This document shows positions 1 through 5,526 of a stretch of 8,535 nucleotides of DNA, piece after piece. A program made the translations under genes and the position numbers. Every line of letters starts with the position of its first letter. Position 1 is the stretch's first letter. This stretch comes from Actinomycetota bacterium (lineage in GTDB: Bacteria > Actinomycetota > Acidimicrobiia > Spongiisociales > UBA11373). Location: contig JAUYIV010000245.1 in the NCBI GenBank assembly GCA_030688105.1, positions 1-8,535 on the forward strand, in the 5' to 3' direction. The notes beneath the pieces are model-generated. The model had not been told where the DNA came from and searched no databases. It worked only from the letters and a program-made list of their open reading frames with translations.

Positions 1-327
1 CTCGGCGCCGTCGCGGTGCTCGCCGTCTACGTCATCTGGGAACTGATCACGGAGGACTACTTCGTCACGATCTCGGCGATCCTGCTCGCCGTGTTCGTGC
101 TCGGGGTCCTGTGGCTGAAGCTCAACCGCCCTGGCATGAGCTGGAGCGTCCCGTACCGTTCGCTGCTGCGGGTGGCGGGCTATCTGCTCCTGACGGTCGG
201 GGTCGTGGTGTTCATCGACGAGCTGAAGGCGGACATCTTCGATGCCCCGGGGGGCACCATCGCCGGCGCGCTGGTGTTCTACGCAGGGTGTGTGCTGTCC
301 GGTTTCGGCGCCAAGCAGCTCGACTGA
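1..327 (+). CDS. Hypothetical multi-pass membrane protein, 5' end cut by window edge
   Basis: The reading frame is open from the first base and ends with TGA at 325-327. A GTG at 16-18 could be read as a start, but the codons before it (Leu-Gly-Ala-Val-Ala) continue the same hydrophobic stretch and no ribosome binding site is visible, so the gene most likely starts outside the window. The visible 108 residues contain about four hydrophobic segments separated by short charged loops (KLNRPG, DELKADIFDAPGG), and the protein ends soon after the last helix with GAKQLD. This indicates an integral membrane protein. I do not recognise the family. It converges on the thiamine operon, with about 120 bases between the stops, so no functional link is implied. 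Confidence 0.6.
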   Translation, partial: LGAVAVLAVYVIWELITEDYFVTISAILLAVFVLGVLWLKLNRPGMSWSVPYRSLLRVAGYLLLTVGVVVFIDELKADIFDAPGGTIAGALVFYAGCVLSGFGAKQLD

Positions 328-441
328 TCGCGCAGGACCTCGGGCCCCTCCCCGGGCGTCGTCGGGTGGGATGTGGGCATTGGTGATGCTGTGGCGCGGC
401 TGAGGCCGAGATCGTCGAGCTGATCCGGTCGCTGCCCGCTC

Positions 442-458
442 CGACGGCCTAGCCGTCG
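442..458 (-). other. Hairpin at the thiQ stop codon
   Basis: CGACGGC (442-448) and GCCGTCG (452-458) form a 7-bp perfect stem with a 3-base loop that is the thiQ stop triplet (cta on plus, TAG on minus). There is no U-run on either strand, so it is not a standard intrinsic terminator. It may still mark the 3' end of the operon or protect the mRNA. Confidence 0.4.
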
Positions 459-1426
459 AGCAGCGCGAACCCTTCTTGAGGGATGTCGAGCCCGACCGTC
501 TGGCCGGGTTCGACGCGTTCGTGGTGGACAAGGGTGATCTCGCCGCCGGGCACGTTCACGCGGAGCGCATGACCGGGACCGCGGAAGGTCGAGTCCTCCA
601 CCACCCCTCGCACGGCGCCGTCGGCGGCGATCCGCACCGCCTCCTCGCGGACGATCGCCCGGGCGCGGCGCCCCTCGCCGCGGCCGAGGTGGATGCCGTC
701 ACGGTTCACGGTCACGTCGACGATCGTCGTCAGGCCGAGGAGACGGGCCGCCGCCTCGGTCCCGGGGGCGCGCCAGAGGAGCTCCGGGGGGCCGAAACGG
801 ATGACCGTCCCATCGTGGAGCAGTGCGATCCGATCGGCGACGGCGAACGCCTCGTCCGGATCGTGCGTGACGTGGAGCGCCGGGATCCCGGCCGAGCGGA
901 GCGCCGCCCTCAGATCGGCGGCCAACTCGCGTCGGAACGCCCGGTCCAGCGATCCCAGCGGCTCGTCGAGGAGCAGCAGCCTTGGCCGGGGGGCGAGGGC
1001 GCGCGCCACCGCCACCCTCTGCGCCTGGCCGCCGGACAACTCACCGACACGGCGCGTCTCATACCCGGCGAGGCCGACCCGCTCCAACTCCTCGCTCACC
1101 CGGGAGCGTTTCTCGGACTCGGGCATGTCCGGAATCCCAAACCCGACGTTCCCGGCCACGTCGAGGTGGGGGAACAGGGCGAAGTCCTGGAACACCATGC
1201 CGAAGCCCCGCTGGTGGGGCGGCGTCGCCGCCAGATCATGCCCCTCCCACACCACCGTTCCCGACTCGGGTCGATGCAGCCCCGCCACCACGCGCAGCAG
1301 CGTCGTCTTGCCCGACCCGCTCGCCCCGAGGACCGCCACGATCTCGGAAGGTCCCACCGTCAGGCAGACGCCCGCGAGCACCTCGAGCTGTCCGAAGCGG
1401 GCGGCGATGTCTCGCAACTCCAGCAT
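449..1426 (-). CDS. thiQ: Thiamine ABC transporter ATP-binding protein
   Basis: This is the cytoplasmic ATPase that powers thiamine import through the ThiP permease. All nucleotide-binding motifs are present in the 325-aa product: Walker A GASGSGKT (34-41), Q-loop Gln80 in VFQD, signature LSGGQ (130-134), Walker B LLLLDE (150-155), D-loop GSLD and switch His188 in HVTHD. The ATPase core ends near residue 230. The remaining ~95 residues resemble a TOBE-type regulatory domain of the FbpC/PotA class, whereas the well-known ThiQ of E. coli is only about 232 residues. The ATG at 1426 overlaps the thiP stop (TGATG); an in-frame TTG at 1429 is possible but less likely. The substrate is inferred from the operon (riboswitch, thiN, thiB-like neighbour); on its own sequence it could also be an iron or putrescine importer ATPase. 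Confidence 0.88.
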   Translation of the reverse strand: MLELRDIAARFGQLEVLAGVCLTVGPSEIVAVLGASGSGKTTLLRVVAGLHRPESGTVVWEGHDLAATPPHQRGFGMVFQDFALFPHLDVAGNVGFGIPDMPESEKRSRVSEELERVGLAGYETRRVGELSGGQAQRVAVARALAPRPRLLLLDEPLGSLDRAFRRELAADLRAALRSAGIPALHVTHDPDEAFAVADRIALLHDGTVIRFGPPELLWRAPGTEAAARLLGLTTIVDVTVNRDGIHLGRGEGRRARAIVREEAVRIAADGAVRGVVEDSTFRGPGHALRVNVPGGEITLVHHERVEPGQTVGLDIPQEGFALLDG

Positions 1427-3024
1427 CAAAAGGCCCCGGGGCCGGGGAACCGGGCTCGTTCCACCGCCATGATGGCCGCCGCAGTGATCGCCATCAGCAG
1501 CACGCTCAACGCCATCGCCTGCCCGAAGTTGAGGACCCCGGGCCGCCCCAGGAATCGATAGATGGCGATGGGGATGGTGGGCCCGCCCGGGCGAGCCAGG
1601 AAGATGGTGGCCCCGAACTCCCCGAGCGACACCGCAAAGGCAAAGGCTGCCCCGACCGCGGCGACCCGCGACACGATGGGCAGGTCGACCTCGCGGAACG
1701 TCCTGGCGGGTGATGCTCCGAGCGTCGCCGCTGCCTCACGCAGCCGTCCCCGCACCGCCCGGAGCACCGGGACGGAGGCCCTCACCACGAACGGGGTGGC
1801 CACCAGGGCGTGGGCGATGGGGACCAGGGCCCGCGACGCCCGGAGGTCGACGGGGGAGTCGAGGGCGATGAGGAACCCGAAGCCGATGGTCACCGCCGAA
1901 GTCCCCAGGGGCAGCATCAGGAGGGTGTCGAACCATCGCGAGATCCGGCCGCGCCGCGCCGCGATCAGGACCGCGGCGGGGAGGCCCACCCCGAGGGCGA
2001 TGAGCGTCGCCGCCACCGCGAACCCCAGTGAGTTGCCGACGGCTGCGCCGACCGGTACCAGGGCATCGGATCGGAGCGCCCGGTATGCCTGGAGGCCGAA
2101 GCCGCCCCCGGCGGTGAGCGACCGCCAGACCAGGACGAGCGGTGGTCCGATGACGATGACCCCGGTCCCCCCGAGAATCCCCGCCACCAGGCCCCGCTCC
2201 CTTCCGGTCTGAATCCGCCGTGCCGTCTCCTGCACCGGTCGCAGGGTCTGCTCGACGGTGTGCCGCTCCTGGTAGCGGGAATATGCGGTGAGGGCGGCGA
2301 CGACGCCGACCATCTGGAGGAGGGCGAGCACGGCGGCGGCGGGCAGGTCGAGGAACAGCGCCGACCGGCGATAGATCTCCACCTCGACGGTGGCGATGCG
2401 GGGGCCGCCGAGGATCAGCACGGTACCGAAGGACGTCAGCGTGAAGAGGAACACGATCGACGATGCCGCGGCGAGAGCGGGTCGGAGAAGGGGGAGGGTC
2501 ACCCGGGTGAAGGTCTGCCACGGGGAGGCGCCGAGCGAGCGGGCGGCGTCTTCGAGGCGCGGGTCGAGATGGCCCCAGACCCCCCCGACGACTCGCACGA
2601 CGACGGCGATGTTGAAGAACACATGGGCGCCGAGGATCGCCCACACCGTCCCGTGGAGGTCGACGCCGAGAACGCCGCTGGGGCCGACCAGCGCCAGGAA
2701 GGCGGTGCCGACCACGACGGTGGGTAGCACGAACGGCACCGTCGCCACCGCCCGCACCAGGCTTCGGCCGCGAAAATCGAAGCGGGCCAGCACCCAGGTG
2801 GCGGGCATCGCCACCAGCACCGTGAGCACGGTCGAGACGACGGCCTGCCACAGCGTGAACCACGCCACCCCCAGCAGGCGTTCATTGGTGAGGACACGGG
2901 TGAAGGCCTTCCCGCCTTCCTCCACCAGCCCGGTGGCGAGGATGGACGCCACCGGCCATACGAAGAACGCCAGCAGGAACAGCACCGGGACGACGGCGAG
3001 CCCGATCGCCGTCCGGCGGCTCAC
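1426..3024 (-). CDS. thiP: Thiamine ABC transporter permease, two fused membrane domains
   Basis: This is the membrane channel of the thiamine importer. The 532-aa product has two homologous permease halves joined in one chain, as in ThiP and FbpB-type permeases. Each half carries an EAA loop that docks on the ATPase: EDAARSLGASPWQTF at about 158-172 and EAAATLGASPARTF at about 430-443. Around a dozen hydrophobic segments are spread over the chain, the first at residues 7-30. The length matches the family (about 530-540). The GTG at 3024 is chosen because it overlaps the thiB stop (GTGA) and starts just before the first membrane segment. An in-frame start at 3129 would add 35 Arg/Gly-rich residues that only shadow the thiB C-terminus. 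No clear Shine-Dalgarno is present, so coupling to thiB translation is likely. The GC-rich segment near the end contains a GGCCCCGGGGCC palindrome. Confidence 0.88.
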   Translation of the reverse strand: MSRRTAIGLAVVPVLFLLAFFVWPVASILATGLVEEGGKAFTRVLTNERLLGVAWFTLWQAVVSTVLTVLVAMPATWVLARFDFRGRSLVRAVATVPFVLPTVVVGTAFLALVGPSGVLGVDLHGTVWAILGAHVFFNIAVVVRVVGGVWGHLDPRLEDAARSLGASPWQTFTRVTLPLLRPALAAASSIVFLFTLTSFGTVLILGGPRIATVEVEIYRRSALFLDLPAAAVLALLQMVGVVAALTAYSRYQERHTVEQTLRPVQETARRIQTGRERGLVAGILGGTGVIVIGPPLVLVWRSLTAGGGFGLQAYRALRSDALVPVGAAVGNSLGFAVAATLIALGVGLPAAVLIAARRGRISRWFDTLLMLPLGTSAVTIGFGFLIALDSPVDLRASRALVPIAHALVATPFVVRASVPVLRAVRGRLREAAATLGASPARTFREVDLPIVSRVAAVGAAFAFAVSLGEFGATIFLARPGGPTIPIAIYRFLGRPGVLNFGQAMALSVLLMAITAAAIMAVERARFPGPGAF

Positions 3025-4040
3025 CGCAGCACCACGTCTGCCCACTCGGTCAGCCAGCGGTCCCGGTTGGCCTCGATCTCCTCGGGCGAGAGCCCCGGCG
3101 GCGCCTCGGACGGCCGGTCGCCGAACCACGCCGGCAGCTCGGCATCGGTGCGGACCGGATAGACGAACATATTCCCCGGTACGTCCTCCTGGAACTCGAT
3201 GCTCAGCATGAACTCGAGGAACAACTCCGCGTTCTGAGGATGCTTGGCGCCGCGGAGGATGCCGGCGAACTCGATCTGCCGGAAGCAGCCGTCACGGATC
3301 ACTGCGGTGGAGGTCTCCGGGATCGGCGGCTCGGCTCCGATGACCTCGGCGGCGGGGGAGGTGGCGTACGACACCACGATCGGGCGGTCGCCGTCGCCGG
3401 CACCGGAGAACATCCCGTAGTAAGCCGTGCCCCAATCCGGAGCGATGGCCACGTCGTTGGCTCGGAGGTCGGCCCAATAGTCCCTCCACGTGTACTCGCC
3501 GGACTCACCGAAGCGGGCGATGGTGGCGAGCATGAACGCCAGGCCGGGAGATGAGATCGACGGATCCTCCACCACCAGCATTCCGCGGTAGCGCGGGTCG
3601 GCGAGGTCTTCCAGAGTCGCCGGAGCCGCCAGCTCGTCGCCGAACGCGCTCTTGTCGTAGTTGAGGCACACGTCCCCGAAGTCGACGGGCGTCACATGCG
3701 GGTCGAGTTCGAACTCGTCGGGGATCTGGGGGATGAGCGCCGACTCGTAGCGCACGAACAGGTCGGCTTCGAGGGCACGCGACAGCAGGGTGTTGTCCAC
3801 CCCAAAAAGCACGTCGGCGACCGGGTTGCCCGCGGTGAGCACCGCCTCGTTGACGATCAGGCCGGCATCACCGCCGCGCAGGATCCGGACCTCGATGCCC
3901 GTCTGCTCGGTGAAGAGGGCGATCACCTCGTCGGAGACGGCGAAGAAGTCGTGGGCGACCACGGCCACCACCGGCTCTTCGGCCGTGCATGAGGGCATGA
4001 GCATGGCGAGTGCCGCCATGGCGGCGATCAGGCGTTTCAT
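3021..4040 (-). CDS. thiB: Thiamine-binding lipoprotein of ABC importer
   Basis: This is the substrate-binding component that captures thiamine outside the membrane and hands it to ThiP. The 339-aa product begins with a lipoprotein signal (MKR, a hydrophobic stretch, then MPSC with Cys18 as the lipid anchor). The mature part resembles E. coli ThiB from memory at several points: ADVLFGVDNTLL (75-86), PVDFGDVCLNYDK (118-130), DPSISSPGL (159-167), DWGTAY (202-207), VVSYATSP (222-229), and FLEFMLS...NMFVYPV near 274-296. Trp203 and Tyr225 align with residues that contact thiamine in the E. coli protein. The ATG at 4040 overlaps the thiN stop (ATGA), and GAGAGGA lies upstream at a usable distance. 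A related iron-binding protein is the main alternative, but the riboswitch and thiN favour thiamine. Confidence 0.9.
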   Translation of the reverse strand: MKRLIAAMAALAMLMPSCTAEEPVVAVVAHDFFAVSDEVIALFTEQTGIEVRILRGGDAGLIVNEAVLTAGNPVADVLFGVDNTLLSRALEADLFVRYESALIPQIPDEFELDPHVTPVDFGDVCLNYDKSAFGDELAAPATLEDLADPRYRGMLVVEDPSISSPGLAFMLATIARFGESGEYTWRDYWADLRANDVAIAPDWGTAYYGMFSGAGDGDRPIVVSYATSPAAEVIGAEPPIPETSTAVIRDGCFRQIEFAGILRGAKHPQNAELFLEFMLSIEFQEDVPGNMFVYPVRTDAELPAWFGDRPSEAPPGLSPEEIEANRDRWLTEWADVVLR

Positions 4041-4681
4041 GGGGATGTTCCTCTCGTATGGATCACCAGGGCGCGGCCGTCGGAGATGGAGATCTCCGCG
4101 GTGGGCTCGGTGAGGCGGTTGCTGACGCTCCGGCTCGAGTCAGTGTCGAGAAGCTCGCCCGCGAGTTCCCACTGCAACCCGCGGGACGAGACGGTGGCCG
4201 ACCCGCCGACGGGGATGATCGAGACCAGGTCACCCGGCTCGCCTTCCACGGTGGTCGAGTCGTGGAGCGGGACCACGCGGCTGGGCCCGGTACGCCACTC
4301 GAGGCGCAGGCCGGCATAGCGCGGCGCGGCGACCAGACCGGCGTTGGCGAGGAGATGGTCGATCCGGTCGATGGCGGTCCCTCCGACGATCATCACCCGG
4401 GTGAAGCCGCGCGCCGCGGCGGCGTCGAGGGCCAGCTCGAGGTCGGTGGCGTCCTTGTCCTCGGGGTGGGCCTCGACGACGGCACCGTTCCGCCTGGCGA
4501 GGTCGAGCGCGGCGGCATCCACCGAATCGAGATCGCCCACCACGAGATCGACCTCGAGACCAAGCCGGCCGGCCATCGCCAGCCCGCCGTCGGCGGCGAT
4601 CACGAACCCGGGGTGGGGGACCGGGTCCACGGGCAGCGCGGCGTCGCCTCCGGCGAGGACGAGGCACATCTGGTCGGTCAC
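4037..4681 (-). CDS. thiN: Thiamine pyrophosphokinase
   Basis: This cytoplasmic enzyme transfers pyrophosphate from ATP to thiamine, giving TPP and AMP. The 214-aa product shows the family motifs in order: AADGG (29-33), GDLDS (49-53), KDATDLELAL (76-85), GG near 100 followed by DRIDHLLAN (105-113), then a C-terminal beta domain with VSSRGLQWEL (164-173) and SRSVSNRL (183-190). The start is taken as GTG at 4681 because GGAGGGA, the 3' end of the TPP riboswitch, lies 4-5 bases upstream. An ATG at 4669 has poor spacing. Longer readings up to 4846 run through the riboswitch and are not real. It is the first gene of the operon, so imported thiamine would be activated directly. It is usually annotated thiN in bacteria and TPK in eukaryotes. 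Confidence 0.93.
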   Translation of the reverse strand: MTDQMCLVLAGGDAALPVDPVPHPGFVIAADGGLAMAGRLGLEVDLVVGDLDSVDAAALDLARRNGAVVEAHPEDKDATDLELALDAAAARGFTRVMIVGGTAIDRIDHLLANAGLVAAPRYAGLRLEWRTGPSRVVPLHDSTTVEGEPGDLVSIIPVGGSATVSSRGLQWELAGELLDTDSSRSVSNRLTEPTAEISISDGRALVIHTRGTSP

Positions 4682-4776
4682 GTCTCCCTCCGCTGGCATT
4701 ACCCAGATCAGGTTCGGTCGGGTCGGTGGCGGGGCGGCCACCCTCTCAGCTCGGCTCACCCGAGCTCCCCGGAACG
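4682..4776 (-). ncRNA. TPP riboswitch (THI element)
   Basis: The minus-strand leader of thiN carries the conserved parts of a TPP aptamer. The pyrimidine-sensing arm has GGGG, then a short stem GCTCGG/CCGAGC, then CTGAGA (4749-4744) and GGGTGG. A small variable stem (GGCCGCC...) follows, then ACCCGACC, and GAACCTGATCTGGGTAATGC, CAGCGGAGGGA in the pyrophosphate-binding arm and closing strand. The last element is also the Shine-Dalgarno for the GTG at 4681, so TPP binding would stabilise P1 (5' strand TTCC pairing with GGGA) and hide the ribosome binding site. No separate terminator hairpin with a U-run is seen, so translational control is inferred. Confidence 0.95.
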
Positions 4777-4784
4777 CGTAAGTC

Positions 4785-4790
4785 AGTGTA
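4785..4790 (-). promoter_or_regulatory. Candidate -10 box for the thi operon
   Basis: The minus strand reads TACACT here (plus-strand agtgta), which fits TANNNT. It would place transcription start near 4777-4779, immediately before the riboswitch aptamer. No convincing -35 hexamer is visible 16-18 bases upstream. The position relative to the aptamer is the main support. Confidence 0.35.
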
Positions 4791-4839
4791 GGGAGTTGTT
4801 TGGGGCTCCGGCGCGGTGGGGGCGATACGCGATTCCCCC

Positions 4840-4868
4840 TTGACAATCTGACAGCACTGTGACATCAT
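4840..4868 (+). promoter_or_regulatory. Sigma-70-type promoter of the 4910-6302 operon
   Basis: A perfect -35 TTGACA (4840-4845) is followed after 17 bases by CATCAT (4863-4868), which matches four of six positions of TATAAT. Start of transcription would be near 4875, giving a leader of about 35 bases before the ATG at 4910. Both hexamers lie inside the TGACA repeat cluster, so a protein bound there would block polymerase. Confidence 0.6.
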
Positions 4869-4896
4869 ATCGCTGTCACAATGACACTGAAGTGAC
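4841..4896 (+). promoter_or_regulatory. TGACA half-site cluster with inverted repeat (putative operator)
   Basis: TGACA occurs at 4841, 4849, 4860 and 4882, its reverse TGTCA at 4874, and a further TGAC at 4893. The two central copies form a perfect inverted repeat TGTGACA-N9-TGTCACA (4858-4864 and 4874-4880), centred on the -10 region. Copies at 4849, 4860 and 4882 are 11 and 22 bases apart, so they face the same side of the helix. CACT-GA-AGTG at 4885-4894 is a second small palindrome. This density of one pentamer in about 55 bases is typical of a cooperative operator. The RHH-like protein encoded two genes downstream is the natural candidate to bind it, but that is inference. Confidence 0.6.
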
Positions 4897-4909
4897 GGGA
4901 GGCGGAGTA

Positions 4910-5068
4910 ATGTTGATGTCGACCCACACGATGCAGGCGCTGCATGAGGAACGGCAGCGCCGGACCAAGGCCACGCACCGTCGATCGAGCGAGGCGACCC
5001 GTCGGGACCGCGCCCAGGTGGACCCGGCGGCCGCTCGGTTCGCACAACCGGCGACGGTCGGCCGATGA
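4910..5068 (+). CDS. Small, highly basic hypothetical protein (52 aa)
   Basis: The ATG at 4910 follows a good Shine-Dalgarno GGGAGG (4897-4902) with a 7-base spacer and a promoter about 35 bases upstream of it, so translation is plausible. A longer reading from 4859 runs through the promoter and is rejected. The 52-residue product begins MLMSTHTMQALHEERQRR and is rich in Arg, with alternating Arg, Lys, Thr, Ser and Ala through residue 35. It then has an Ala/Pro-rich tail ending ATVGR. It has no signal peptide, membrane helix or cysteine. The N-terminal half could form an amphipathic helix. I do not recognise a family. It is the first gene of a three-gene operon, and its TGA overlaps an ATG at 5065 in the frame of the next gene. 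It could be a nucleic-acid-binding peptide or a leader peptide for translational coupling. Confidence 0.6.
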   Translation: MLMSTHTMQALHEERQRRTKATHRRSSEATRRDRAQVDPAAARFAQPATVGR

Positions 5069-5071
5069 CTC

Positions 5072-5077
5072 AGGAGG
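5072..5077 (+). promoter_or_regulatory. Shine-Dalgarno deciding the start of the RHH-like gene
   Basis: AGGAGG stands five bases before the ATG at 5083, while the in-frame ATG at 5065, which overlaps the previous stop, has no such site. The start at 5083 is therefore preferred. Confidence 0.7.
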
Positions 5078-5082
5078 CCCGG

Positions 5083-5526
5083 ATGGACACCACGATGGCC
5101 ATGGCGAGGCTGCAGGGAGCAATCGAGCAGCAGGTGCTCGTCGCCGGAGGAGACGCCGAGGTCGAGACTGCCGCCCGCGCCATTCTCAATGCTCTCGAGC
5201 CGGCGGTGCGCCAGCTCGCCTACGACCTCGCCGAGCAGGCCGCCGCCGAAGTGGCCGGGCAACTCGGCGGGTACGACGTCGACGTCGTCCTCTCCGCGGG
5301 TGAGCCGGCCATCCGGGTGCGCCCGCTGGAGACTGCGGAGGCGCCGGGCGGCGAATCGCTCGACGCCCGGATCACCCTGCGGCTGCCCCCCACGCTCAAG
5401 GAGCTGGTCGAGTCGGCCGCGGAAGAGCGGGGCGAGTCGGTCAACTCATGGTTGATCAAGACCCTGTCCTTCAAGGCCGACACCCGTGGGAAGTCCCGCA
5501 CCATTCAGGGGACGATCGAGACATGA
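5083..5526 (+). CDS. Ribbon-helix-helix (Arc/HicB-like) domain protein, putative regulator
   Basis: The 147-aa product has two parts. Residues 1-65 are Ala-rich and helical in character (IEQQVLVAGGDAEVETAARAIL, split by a turn, then EPAVRQLAYDLAEQAAAEVAGQL), followed by a short beta-like stretch (YDVDVVLSAGEPAIRVR, 64-80) and a linker. Residues 94-133 look like a ribbon-helix-helix DNA-binding fold: strand DARITLRLP, helix TLKELVESAAEERG, turn ESV, helix NSWLIKTLSF. This is the pattern seen in HicB-type antitoxins and Arc/MetJ regulators. There is no HicA-like toxin gene beside it, so a toxin-antitoxin role is not supported. The stop overlaps the next start (ATGA), tying it to the beta-repeat protein. 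It may bind the TGACA cluster at 4841-4896 and control its own operon. The role is inferred. Confidence 0.75.
   Translation: MDTTMAMARLQGAIEQQVLVAGGDAEVETAARAILNALEPAVRQLAYDLAEQAAAEVAGQLGGYDVDVVLSAGEPAIRVRPLETAEAPGGESLDARITLRLPPTLKELVESAAEERGESVNSWLIKTLSFKADTRGKSRTIQGTIET

Noticed and set aside
476..1561. Long plus-strand open frames of 243-361 codons across thiQ and the end of thiP
   Set aside because: They are antisense shadows caused by high GC; the products are Arg/Pro/Gly-rich with no motifs, while the minus frame shows full ABC ATPase motifs.
1736..2863. A 375-codon minus frame within thiP
   Set aside because: It is an out-of-frame shadow rich in Arg, Pro and Gly; the thiP frame has membrane segments and EAA loops.
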